This document shows, piece after piece, positions 55,911 to 64,000 of a DNA stretch of 64,000 nucleotides. Every line of letters starts with the position of its first letter. The stretch's first letter is position 1. Origin of the DNA: an uncultured Allosphingosinicella sp. (GTDB lineage Bacteria > Pseudomonadota > Alphaproteobacteria > Sphingomonadales > Sphingomonadaceae). The DNA lies in contig CAKTCN010000017.1 in assembly GCA_934539295.1 (NCBI GenBank), positions 1 to 64,000 of the forward strand, in the 5' to 3' direction. Position numbers and translations under genes: made by a program. The notes beneath the pieces are model-generated. The model was given only the letters and a program-made list of their open reading frames with translations, made no database searches and was not told the origin of the DNA.

Positions 55911-58244
55911 GTGCTAGAACTGCCTCCCTTTCTCCTCGTGCTGGTGGCGATGTGCTGCGGCGGCTGGATGGGCGTTGCCATCTGGGCGACACTGCACGGT
56001 CTACATGCAGCGCGAATGGCAGAGGCGGTCGGCAGCCGCCTGGCGCGCGGCGAGGCGTTGCTTGCCGCGTCGCCAACACCGTACCTCGTCTGCCTTCCCA
56101 GCGGTGACATTGAAGTGAGCGAGCGGGCAGCCGTGCTCATCGGGGTGGCGCCTGGCACACAGCGCATCGAGCGGATGGTCCCTCGCGCTCAAGCCGAGGA
56201 TCTCCTGCGCCTGATCAACGCGACCGCGGCGAGTGGCGCTACCTTTTCGCACAGTCTTGCTCTGGGGGGGGGCAGCCGAATGGTTGCCTGCCAGGGCCAC
56301 TTGGCGCCGGAGACCTTCCCTCGTGGAACCGTGCTGCTGTGGCTCAGTGAGACTCCTCTGCAGGAGCAGATGGTTCACACGCACGATGCTGACACTGACC
56401 GGCTCTCCGCCACCGTCGATGCGTTGACCGGTCTGCTCGAAGCCGCACCCTTTCCGATCTGGTATCGCGGGCCCGATCTCCGGCTTGCCCTGGTCAACGG
56501 CGCATATGTACGTGCTGTCGAAGGCGGGGCGGCGCTTGCCGTGGTACGATCAGGCATAGAACTGATCGACGAGGGGGAAGGGCGTAGCGCGCTTGCGCGG
56601 GCAGCCTCTGTGCTGAAAGGAGGCGAGCCCGTCTCGCGTACCGTCCCCGCCACAATCGCGGGTACGCGCCGCATCATGCACGTGGTTGAGATCCCCATCA
56701 GCGGGGGCGTCGCAGGCTACGCTATCGATGTCGAGGAACGCGAGCAGGCGCGAGCCGAGTTGGAACGCTTCGTCAAGGCGCAGCGGGACTTGCTCGACCG
56801 CTTCTCGGCGGGTGTCGTGCAGTTCGGGCGGGATCGCCATGTCATATTCGCGAATGGTCCCTTCATGCGGCTGTTCGGGCTCGGCGCAGACTTTCTGGGG
56901 GATCATCCGGAATTCGACCGGCTGCTCGACAGATTGCGGGAACGGCGTGCTTTGCCCGAGGTCAGGGACTTTCCCGATTGGAAGCGGGATAAGCGCAGCT
57001 GGTTTCTGTCTGACGAGGCCATGGAGGAAGACTGGCTGCTGCCCGGTGGCAAGCACCTTCGGGTCGTGCCGCAACCCTTGCCCGATGGCGGGCTGTTGCT
57101 GATCTTCGAAGATCGAACGGAGCAGAACGAACTGGCGAGCGCGCGCGATACCCTGCTCAGGGTTCGCACAGCCACCTTCAACAATCTTTTCGAGGCCATC
57201 GGCGTGTTCGCGTCCGACGGACGGCTTTACCTGTGGAACGATCGTTTCCGGGAGGTTTGGGGCTTCGAGGAAGAGCAGCTTGCCGCGCATCCGCGCATCG
57301 ACGCGCTGTTGCCCGGCATCGCGGGCAAACTGAAGCGGCGCAGTCTCGCGTCCTACGTGCGTGAGCTGGTTCGCAGCGCCACGGTGGAACGCAAGCAGCG
57401 CAATGGACGGGTCGGTTTTGCGGACGGGCGAGATTTTGCATTCGCGGCCGTTCCTCTGCCGGACGGGAATGCCCTGTTCACCATGCTGGACATAACGGAC
57501 AGTCGCAGGATCGAAGGCGCGCTACGCGAGCGGAACGACGCACTGGAGCAGGCGGATCGCGTGAAGACGGCGTTTATGTCCAACATGAGCTACGAATTGC
57601 GCACACCGCTCACGTCGATCAACGGCTTCGCTGAGATGCTGGCCGCGGGCTATGCGGGCCCGCTTCCACCCGCCGCGAGCGAGTATGTCGCCGCGATCAC
57701 CGCCTCTGCCGAGCGGTTAAGCATGCTGGTCGACAATGTCCTGGACCTTACGCAGAGCGATATAGGCCCCTTGCCCCTGGCCGATGAGCAGGTCGACATA
57801 GGCGCGCTGTGCGGCGAGGTGGCGGAGCAGGAAGCAAATGCGGCGGCTGGAAAGGACATCGTGGTAGCGTTGGAGCTCGACCCGGCCTCAGGTGAGGTGA
57901 CGGGCGATGGCAAGCGGCTGGCTCAGGCGCTCGGCAGTCTGGTGCGCAACGCCATTGCCTATACAGGGGAGGGGGGACGCGTGCTCATCCGCGCGGGAGG
58001 CAGCAGCCGGGCTGTCGAGATCGTTATATCCGACAATGGCTGCGGGATCGCCGAGGAAGATCAGGCGCGGGTGTTCGAACGATTTGGCCGGGCGGTTGAG
58101 GATGCACGCGGTGAGCGGGGTTCGCTCGGCCTGGGACTGCCGCTTGCTCGGCAGATAGTCGAGGCGCATGGCGGCAGCATGCGGCTCGACTCCGCCGTCG
58201 GCGTGGGCACAAGTGTGACCGTGTTCTTGCCGAGGGGGCGTTGA
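55911..58244 (+). CDS. divL: DivL-like sensor kinase with Tyr in place of the phospho-accepting His
   Basis: 777 aa from a GTG start, close to the 769 aa of Caulobacter DivL. One N-terminal membrane helix (FLLVLVAMCCGGWMGVAIWA) is followed by several PAS-like domains (about 50-530). In the dimerisation domain, MSNMSYELRTPLTSINGFAE has Tyr561 where kinases have His, as DivL has Tyr550. The ATPase domain is intact: LVRNAIAYTGEGG, DNGCGI and GLGLPLARQIVEAHGG. DivL does not act as a normal kinase but controls CckA and the CtrA cell-cycle pathway at the pole. Being followed by tsaE, phosphotransferase, nucleotidyltransferase and addB supports orthology. Confidence 0.88.
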   Translation: MLELPPFLLVLVAMCCGGWMGVAIWATLHGLHAARMAEAVGSRLARGEALLAASPTPYLVCLPSGDIEVSERAAVLIGVAPGTQRIERMVPRAQAEDLLRLINATAASGATFSHSLALGGGSRMVACQGHLAPETFPRGTVLLWLSETPLQEQMVHTHDADTDRLSATVDALTGLLEAAPFPIWYRGPDLRLALVNGAYVRAVEGGAALAVVRSGIELIDEGEGRSALARAASVLKGGEPVSRTVPATIAGTRRIMHVVEIPISGGVAGYAIDVEEREQARAELERFVKAQRDLLDRFSAGVVQFGRDRHVIFANGPFMRLFGLGADFLGDHPEFDRLLDRLRERRALPEVRDFPDWKRDKRSWFLSDEAMEEDWLLPGGKHLRVVPQPLPDGGLLLIFEDRTEQNELASARDTLLRVRTATFNNLFEAIGVFASDGRLYLWNDRFREVWGFEEEQLAAHPRIDALLPGIAGKLKRRSLASYVRELVRSATVERKQRNGRVGFADGRDFAFAAVPLPDGNALFTMLDITDSRRIEGALRERNDALEQADRVKTAFMSNMSYELRTPLTSINGFAEMLAAGYAGPLPPAASEYVAAITASAERLSMLVDNVLDLTQSDIGPLPLADEQVDIGALCGEVAEQEANAAAGKDIVVALELDPASGEVTGDGKRLAQALGSLVRNAIAYTGEGGRVLIRAGGSSRAVEIVISDNGCGIAEEDQARVFERFGRAVEDARGERGSLGLGLPLARQIVEAHGGSMRLDSAVGVGTSVTVFLPRGR

Positions 58245-58684
58245 TGCGGCTTGAGAACGTGGCGGACAGCCGTGATCTCGGCCATCGTCTGGCGCGCGTG
58301 CTGCGCGAAGGCGACGTGGTCGCGTTGTTCGGGGAACTCGGTGCCGGCAAGACGACGATCAGTCGCGCCGTACTGGAAGGGCTTGGTCTCCAAAGCGAAG
58401 CGGCAAGCCCGACCTTCCCGATTGTGCTCACCTATGATCCGCCGGAGGTCAGGTTGCCGTTGTGGCATGTCGATCTTTACCGGATCGAGGATCGGGTCGA
58501 ATTGGACGAGCTTGCGCTAGACGAGGGGCGGGAAAGCGGCGCGCTGCTGATCGAGTGGCCCGAACGAATGGGCGCGATGCTATGGCGCGACAGCTTGTGC
58601 CTGCACCTTGTGGTCGAAGCGGACGGGAGCCGTGCCTTGACAGCGCAGGTGCCCGCCGCTTGGGGAGCCCGATGGCCCTTGTGA
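58244..58684 (+). CDS. tsaE: tRNA threonylcarbamoyladenosine biosynthesis protein TsaE
   Basis: 146 aa. Walker A GELGAGKTTISRAVLEGLGL, then SPTFPIVLTYDPP, HVDLYRIEDRVELDELALDE and LLIEWPERMG. TsaE is the ATPase that drives t6A formation by TsaB-TsaD on tRNAs reading ANN codons. Its ATG overlaps the divL stop by one base, and its 3' end overlaps the amgK start by 13 bases. Confidence 0.95.
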   Translation: MRLENVADSRDLGHRLARVLREGDVVALFGELGAGKTTISRAVLEGLGLQSEAASPTFPIVLTYDPPEVRLPLWHVDLYRIEDRVELDELALDEGRESGALLIEWPERMGAMLWRDSLCLHLVVEADGSRALTAQVPAAWGARWPL

Positions 58685-59676
58685 TGATTCCGCCTGCGTC
58701 CGCTCCCGGCTTCCTTGCTGCCCATGGCTGGGGCGGAGCGGAGATAAAGCCGCTTGCCGGCGATGCGTCCTTCCGCCGCTATTTCCGCGTCATCGATGGC
58801 GAACGTCGCGCCGTGCTGATGGACGCGCCGCCGCCGCACGAGGATCCGCGCCCCTTTGTCAACGTGGCAGAGTGGCTCACGGGGGCAGGTTTGTCGCCGC
58901 CGGCGATCCTTGCGCGCGACCTAAACCAGGGCCTGCTCCTGCTGGACGATCTTGGCGACGTGCGGCTCCGCGAGACGCTGGATGCCAGTCCCGAGCGGGA
59001 GACGGAGCTCTACAGCCTCGCCGTGGACCTGCTTGTCCACCTGCATCGGCAACCTGCCATGGGCGGACTTGGCGAGCATGGGCTGGAGCGGTGGTTGGAG
59101 GAGTTGCAGCTCTTTCCAGACTGGTATTGCAAGACCTTGGGGCTGAATGTTGACGTTGAGTCTTACCGTGCGGCCTGGATCGCAGTGCTTGGGCCGGTGA
59201 CCCAGGACGGACTTGGGCCCGTGACCGTGCTGCGCGACTTTCATGCCGAGAACATCATGCTGGTCGACGGGCGCGCCGGTGTCCGCCATCTAGGGCTTCT
59301 CGATTTTCAGGATGCCGTAAACGGGCACCCCGCATATGATCTGGCCTCTGTGCTGGAGGATGCGCGGCGCGACGTGACACCGCAGGTCGAGCGCGCGATG
59401 ATAGACCGCTATATGGAAGCGACCGGCCAGAGTCGCGCTTTCGAACATACCTATTGGGCGCTGGCAGCCCAGCGCAACACCCGGATCCTGGGCGTGTTCA
59501 CGCGCTTATGGAAGCGTGACGGCAAGCCGCATTATACCGGTTTCCAGCCGCGTATGTGGGGGTTGTTGGAGCGTGACCTGGCGCATCCGTCGCTGGCGCC
59601 GGTCCGCGCCTGGTTCGACGCCAATATACCGCAGGCGAGTCGTGCCCCTGCCTGGACCGATGGAGCACCGGCATGA
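58672..59676 (+). CDS. amgK: Anomeric MurNAc/GlcNAc kinase (AmgK-like phosphotransferase)
   Basis: 334 aa from MALVMIPPASAPGFLAAHGW. Aminoglycoside-phosphotransferase fold: KPLAGDASFRRYFRVIDGER, LLLLDDLGDVRLRETL, catalytic loop TVLRDFHAENIMLVDG and metal-binding LLDFQDAVNGHPAYDLAS. Together with the next gene it matches the AmgK-MurU pair, which turns recycled MurNAc into UDP-MurNAc and bypasses early peptidoglycan synthesis (and with it fosfomycin sensitivity). The pair lies between tsaE and addB as in other alphaproteobacteria. Confidence 0.88.
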   Translation: MALVMIPPASAPGFLAAHGWGGAEIKPLAGDASFRRYFRVIDGERRAVLMDAPPPHEDPRPFVNVAEWLTGAGLSPPAILARDLNQGLLLLDDLGDVRLRETLDASPERETELYSLAVDLLVHLHRQPAMGGLGEHGLERWLEELQLFPDWYCKTLGLNVDVESYRAAWIAVLGPVTQDGLGPVTVLRDFHAENIMLVDGRAGVRHLGLLDFQDAVNGHPAYDLASVLEDARRDVTPQVERAMIDRYMEATGQSRAFEHTYWALAAQRNTRILGVFTRLWKRDGKPHYTGFQPRMWGLLERDLAHPSLAPVRAWFDANIPQASRAPAWTDGAPA

Positions 59677-60425
59677 CGCCGCTTTACATCCGTCCGGATC
59701 CGGATGGCCCCACGCCGAACACCGCCATGGTGATGGCTGCAGGCCTCGGGAAGCGTATGCGCCCGCTGACGGCCACACGGCCCAAACCGCTGGTGGAGGT
59801 GAATGGGCAGACGCTGCTCGACCACACGCTGGAGCATCTGAAGGCCGCAGGGGTCAAGCGGGCGGTGGTCAACGTCCATTATCTCGCCGATGCGTTGGAG
59901 GCTCATCTGAAGCACCGCGTGCAAGGCCTTGAGATCATTGTGTCTGACGAGCGCGAACGGTTGCTGGAGACGGGCGGTGGGCTGGTCAAGGCGCTGCCGC
60001 TCATCGCTGCCGATACTTTTTTCGTGATCAACTCCGACAATGTCTGGATCGATGGGCCGGTCGATTCCTTGCGCCTGCTTGCGTCCGGTTGGGACGAGGA
60101 TCGGATGGACGTCTTGCTGCTGCTGGTCCCTCTGGCGAGTGCGACCGGCCATGGTGGACAAGGCGATTTTCACATGCAGGCGAGTGGGGAACTTCGCCGT
60201 CGCAGACGGGGCGTCGTTGCTCCCTTTGTCTACACGGGAATCCAGCTTGTCTCGAAGCGACTTCTACGCGGAGACCTGCCGGAGGGAGCGTTTTCGACCA
60301 ACCTGCTATGGGATCGCGCAATGGCGGAAGGCCGTTGCTTCGGCATGGTCCACCACGGTTTGTGGTTCGATGTCGGAACGCCCGAAAATGTGCGCAGAAC
60401 CGAAGAAATGCTGAGCGCGGGTTGA
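59673..60425 (+). CDS. murU: N-acetylmuramate-1-phosphate uridylyltransferase MurU
   Basis: 250 aa. Nucleotidyltransferase signature AMVMAAGLGKRMRPLTATRP with KPLVEVNGQTLLDHTLEHL, then VVNVHYLADALEAHL, LLETGGGLVKALPLI, FFVINSDNVWIDGP and the conserved WFDVGTPENVRRTEE. It overlaps amgK by 4 bases (ATGA). MurU charges MurNAc-1-phosphate with UMP from UTP. Confidence 0.9.
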   Translation: MTPLYIRPDPDGPTPNTAMVMAAGLGKRMRPLTATRPKPLVEVNGQTLLDHTLEHLKAAGVKRAVVNVHYLADALEAHLKHRVQGLEIIVSDERERLLETGGGLVKALPLIAADTFFVINSDNVWIDGPVDSLRLLASGWDEDRMDVLLLLVPLASATGHGGQGDFHMQASGELRRRRRGVVAPFVYTGIQLVSKRLLRGDLPEGAFSTNLLWDRAMAEGRCFGMVHHGLWFDVGTPENVRRTEEMLSAG

Positions 60426-60470
60426 TCCGCGCTCTGGCCTGATGCCCCGGTTTGCCGCTACCGCTTACGA

Positions 60471-63416
60471 ATGAGCGGACCCTCCGTCTTTACCATCCCG
60501 CCGCACCGGGCCTTTGCCGACGCGCTGGCAGCTGGCGTGATTGCGCTTCACGGACGTGAGCCTGCCGGATTGGCGGGCGGCATCATCTTGCTCCCCAGCA
60601 ACCGTGCGGTCCGCACCGTGACGGACGCGTTCGTGCGCCGGTCGGACAAGGGGCTTCTGCTTCCACGCCTCGTGCCGGTCGGCGACCCTGAGATGGACGA
60701 GCGGATCGGCGGAGCGCTGGATCCGATCGATAGCGATGATGGGGAGGTGCCGCCCGCCATTGAGCCGATGCAGCGCCTGATGCTGCTGGCGCGCCTTGTC
60801 CAGCGGCATGCGGGTGGACAGATGGAGGCAGGCGAGGCGTTGCGCCTGGCGCAGGACCTCGCCCGCACGCTCGACCAGTTGCTCGTCGAACAGGTGGAAC
60901 CGTCCAGGCTCAGGAATTTGGCTGCCAATACTCCCGACCTGTCCGAGCATTGGCAAAGGTCACTTGACCGGCTTGAGATCATTCTATCCGAATGGCCGCG
61001 ACTGCTGGCAGCACGCGGCGAGATCGATCTTGCGGATCGGCGCAATCGCCTGCTGGATGCGCTTGCGCGCAAATGGCGCTGCACACCTCCGCCCGGCTTC
61101 GTGATGGCAGCCGGCATCAGCAGCTCCGCGCCGGCCATTGCATCGGTCTTGCACCGTGTTGCACGGATGGAGAGAGGGAGCGTGATATTCCCCGGCCTCG
61201 ATCTCGATCTGGACCAGGATGCCTGGAATGCGCTTGGTCCGCACGAGCCCGATCCCGGTACAGGCTTTCGTCGCCGGGCACTGGAGACTCATCCGCAATA
61301 TGAATTGAAGCGGTTGCTTGACCTCATGGACGTTGGGCGGGGCGAAGTCCGTCCATGGCGGTGGGGGGGAGGGCATGATGCGCCGGCTGTCCGCAGCCGT
61401 GCGATCGCCCATGCGATGCTGCCGGCCGCGATGACGAAACGGTGGCAGGCGCTCAAGCCTGCGGAACGTCGTCTGAGCGGGGTTCGCGCGCTTGAATTGG
61501 CTGATCCTGCAGAGGAAGCACAGGTTGTCGCGCTGGCGCTGCGCGAGGCGCTGGAAACGCCTGAGCGCACGGCGGCGCTCGTGACACCCGATCGGGCTCT
61601 GGCCCGGCGGGTAGCTGCCCATCTTCGTCGCTGGGGCATCGAGGCTGATGACAGCGCGGGCCGCCCGCTGTCCGAAACGCCGGCGGGTACCTTCCTGCTG
61701 GCACTGGCGGAAGCGGCGGCCGAGTCCTTCGCTCCGGTGCCGCTGCTCACCTTGTTAAAGCACCCCCTGGTGATGCGTGGTGATCAGCGGCTCGCCTGGT
61801 TGAGCGGCGTTCGCAAGCTCGACCTTGTCCTGAGAGGACCGCGGCCGGCGGCCGGGCTGGACGGGATCGATCATCACCTGGCCGATCTTAGCGGGCGGGA
61901 CAGGGATCGGCGCGAGGAGGCGGGGCTGTGGTGGGCCACCGCCCGGCCGCGCCTTCAGCCGCTCGAAAAGGCTTTTTGTTCGGGCGGATCGATGCGGACG
62001 ATCCTGGAGGTGATCCGCGAAGTCGCATCGGACCTTACGGGCAATCAGGCCTGGGCAGGGCAGGCAGGACGGCTTGCGGCCGACCTGTTCGCTGCCCTGG
62101 AGGATGCGGCCGATGAAAGCCCGCAATTGCTCCAGCCGTGCGGGCTGACCCCGTTCCTTGAGCTTCTTCTGCGCAGTGAAACCGTCCGCCCACCCTACGG
62201 ACAGCATCCGCGCATCTTTATCTGGGGCCTGATCGAGGCACGCCTGCAGCATGCCGACCTGCTGGTCCTGGCAGGTCTGAACGAGGGTGTATGGCCGGCT
62301 TTGCCCGCACCTGACCCATGGCTGGCACCGCGGATTCGTGCGGAACTTGGCTTGCCCGGGCTGGAGCGGCGGATCGGCCTTTCGGCGCATGATTTCGCCA
62401 CTGCTCTGGGTGCAAGGGAAGTCTTGGTCACCCGGGCGCGGCGCGACGCGCGGTCCCCCGCGGTCGCTTCCCGCTTCTGGCTGCGACTGGAGGCGATGAC
62501 GGGCGGACTTACCCGCGCGCCGCTGCATCGCAGCCGAGCCGCGGCGCTCGATCGTCCTGCCGTATATCGACCCGCACAGCGGCCGGTACCTTGCCCGCCG
62601 GCAGCCGATCGTCCGCGTGCCATCTCCGTGACCGAAGTGGACCGCCTCAAGGCCGATCCTTACGCCTTCTACGCACGCCGCATGCTGAAGCTGTCCGCAC
62701 TCGATCCGATCGATGCGGATCCCAGCGCCGCCTGGCGAGGAAGCGCAGTGCATAAGATACTGGAACGCTGGCTGGAGGACGATGGCTGCGACCCGGAGCG
62801 CCTGCGCCCCCGCGCCGAGGCGCTGCTCGCCGGCGCCGATGCGCATCCGTTGATGCGCGCCCTGTGGCAGCCGCGGCTCATGGAAGCGATAGACTGGGTC
62901 GCCGCTGAGGTCGCCCGCCGCAGGGAAGAGGGCCGTGTTCCACTCGGGTCGGAAATCGAGGGCAGGATCGAACTGGCGGGCATCGCGCTCAAAGGCGTGG
63001 CCGACCGGATCGATCGACTCTCGGACGGGTCGCTGGCGATTGTGGACTACAAGACCGGCAAGCCGCCGAGCAGCAAAGCGGTCGCGGGCGGGTTTGCGAT
63101 GCAGCTGGGGCTTCTCGGCGTGATTGCGGAACGAGGTGGCTTCGCTGCGATCAATGGCACGCCGCGCATGTTCGAATATTGGTCGCTGGGACGGGGCAAG
63201 AGCGGCGGCTTGGGTCATGTCGCAAGCCCGGTCGGGGGCAGGAACGGGGTGGACCCGGATGATTTCACCCGCCTGGCTACCGACAATTTCGTGGCGGCTG
63301 CTGCCCGATGGTTGACGGGGGATGAGCCGTTCGTCGCGAAGCTTCACCCGGAACATGCGCCGTACGGCGAATATGATCAACTGATGCGCCTGGACGAATG
63401 GTACGGCCGGGAGTGA
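60471..63416 (+). CDS. addB: Double-strand break repair protein AddB
   Basis: 981 aa, typical for alphaproteobacterial AddB. The helicase-like N-terminal half has ILLPSNRAVRTVTDAFVRRS and PLLTLLKHPLVMRGDQR; the middle ADLLVLAGLNEGVWPALPAP; the C-terminal nuclease domain has AWRGSAVHKILERWLEDDG and IVDYKTGKPPSS (PD-(D/E)XK). With AddA it forms the helicase-nuclease that processes broken ends for RecA. addA normally overlaps or follows addB, but the next gene here is a sensor protein. Confidence 0.93.
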   Translation: MSGPSVFTIPPHRAFADALAAGVIALHGREPAGLAGGIILLPSNRAVRTVTDAFVRRSDKGLLLPRLVPVGDPEMDERIGGALDPIDSDDGEVPPAIEPMQRLMLLARLVQRHAGGQMEAGEALRLAQDLARTLDQLLVEQVEPSRLRNLAANTPDLSEHWQRSLDRLEIILSEWPRLLAARGEIDLADRRNRLLDALARKWRCTPPPGFVMAAGISSSAPAIASVLHRVARMERGSVIFPGLDLDLDQDAWNALGPHEPDPGTGFRRRALETHPQYELKRLLDLMDVGRGEVRPWRWGGGHDAPAVRSRAIAHAMLPAAMTKRWQALKPAERRLSGVRALELADPAEEAQVVALALREALETPERTAALVTPDRALARRVAAHLRRWGIEADDSAGRPLSETPAGTFLLALAEAAAESFAPVPLLTLLKHPLVMRGDQRLAWLSGVRKLDLVLRGPRPAAGLDGIDHHLADLSGRDRDRREEAGLWWATARPRLQPLEKAFCSGGSMRTILEVIREVASDLTGNQAWAGQAGRLAADLFAALEDAADESPQLLQPCGLTPFLELLLRSETVRPPYGQHPRIFIWGLIEARLQHADLLVLAGLNEGVWPALPAPDPWLAPRIRAELGLPGLERRIGLSAHDFATALGAREVLVTRARRDARSPAVASRFWLRLEAMTGGLTRAPLHRSRAAALDRPAVYRPAQRPVPCPPAADRPRAISVTEVDRLKADPYAFYARRMLKLSALDPIDADPSAAWRGSAVHKILERWLEDDGCDPERLRPRAEALLAGADAHPLMRALWQPRLMEAIDWVAAEVARRREEGRVPLGSEIEGRIELAGIALKGVADRIDRLSDGSLAIVDYKTGKPPSSKAVAGGFAMQLGLLGVIAERGGFAAINGTPRMFEYWSLGRGKSGGLGHVASPVGGRNGVDPDDFTRLATDNFVAAAARWLTGDEPFVAKLHPEHAPYGEYDQLMRLDEWYGRE

Positions 63417-63456
63417 CGGGCGTTGATCTTGGCTCGGGCCTCGGTCAGGAAGCGGC

Positions 63457-64000
63457 ATGACCGACAGCACATCCAAGCGCCTCTTCGTTTCCGAGCAGAA
63501 TTTCGGACGCTACCTGGTCGGGCTCGTCGCTCTGGGCTTCCTCGCCTTGTTCGTTGCAGCAGCCATGATCGTCTGGCTTCAGGTCCGCAATCAGGATCAT
63601 GCCCGTCTCATCGTCCACACGCAACGGGTCCAGACCGAGCTCGGCACTCTCGCTGCCTCAATGGAGCGAGCCGAGACGATCCGGCGAGGCTACCTCATCT
63701 CCGGCAATCGTGACTTCCGCTCGGGCTACCTGAGGATCGCCGGGAGCGTGCCCAAGTCGCTGGAGACTTTGAGCGGGCTGATCTCCGACAATGAGCGGCA
63801 GCAGGCATCGCTGGCCCGGCTGCAGGAGGTGCTGGCCCAGCAAAGGGAGTTGCAGCGCGGATCGATCCTGTTGGTCGATCGCGGCAACGCACGGGCAGTC
63901 ACGGGCAATTTCCGGTTCGATCGATCTGTTCTGCTGATTGCTGAGGCACGACGGATCGTCGAGGCGATGCAGGCCGAAGAGCAGCGCTTGCTGGATCAGC
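63457..64000 (+). CDS. CHASE3-domain sensor protein, N-terminal part (runs off the window)
   Basis: 181 codons from the ATG at 63457 to the window edge. An N-terminal membrane helix (YLVGLVALGFLALFVAAAMI) is followed by an extracytoplasmic CHASE3 domain: VQTELGTLAASMERAETIRR and GYLISGNRDFRSGYLRIAGS, the usual RGYL-TG/SGN form. CHASE3 proteins are usually histidine kinases or cyclic-di-GMP enzymes; the output domain lies beyond the window. It starts 40 bases after addB. Confidence 0.85.
   Translation, partial: MTDSTSKRLFVSEQNFGRYLVGLVALGFLALFVAAAMIVWLQVRNQDHARLIVHTQRVQTELGTLAASMERAETIRRGYLISGNRDFRSGYLRIAGSVPKSLETLSGLISDNERQQASLARLQEVLAQQRELQRGSILLVDRGNARAVTGNFRFDRSVLLIAEARRIVEAMQAEEQRLLDQ

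Overview
The window is GC-rich, densely coded alphaproteobacterial chromosome, most likely from a sphingomonad (Sphingomonadaceae). Pointers are two large TonB-dependent receptors, an NDUFA12-type complex I subunit gene, a DivL-like kinase with tyrosine in place of the phospho-accepting histidine, AddB rather than RecB, an amgK-murU cell-wall recycling pair, and a sphingomonad-style inverted repeat. Species cannot be fixed from the sequence alone.

Region 1 (1-21.8 kb) is an accessory carbohydrate locus that I read as a xyloglucan utilisation locus. A LytTR-type response regulator and its sensor kinase (minus strand) diverge from an outer-membrane TonB-dependent receptor. There follow, mostly with 4-base ATGA/GTGA overlaps, two flavin-dependent (tryptophan-type) halogenase homologues and GH39, GH43, GH35/DUF5597, GH31 (with PA14 insert) and GH74 enzymes. 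After a short gap come a third halogenase homologue and a fourth, diverged one. GH74 endo-xyloglucanase, GH31 alpha-xylosidase and GH35 beta-galactosidase are the known core set for xyloglucan. The three-plus-one halogenase-like proteins are the unexplained part; the fourth has lost both catalytic residues.

Region 2 (21.8-25.5 kb) is a graveyard: a frameshifted GH26 mannanase, a 39-bp tandem duplication, an apparently intact ROK sugar kinase, the C-terminal end of another TonB receptor, the C-terminal end of a family 1 glycosyltransferase, and the N-terminal end of a BCCT transporter. It abuts nusG, where ribosomal protein genes usually follow, so it looks like the decayed edge of an inserted region.

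Region 3 (25.6-49.6 kb) is mainly housekeeping: nusG-secE-tRNA-Trp, a GGDEF/EAL protein, a fatty acyl-AMP ligase, recX, a double cold-shock protein, NDUFA12, aat, a GreA-type factor, accC-accB, aroQ, thiS-thiG, a CoA-transferase operon (scoA-phosphatase-scoB), a four-gene small membrane/stress cluster, enolase and ftsB.

Region 4 (49.7-64 kb) holds a peroxiredoxin, yqgE, ahcY behind a perfect 20-bp palindrome, a second large TonB receptor, and the block divL-tsaE-amgK-murU-addB. A CHASE3 sensor gene runs off the right edge where addA would be expected.
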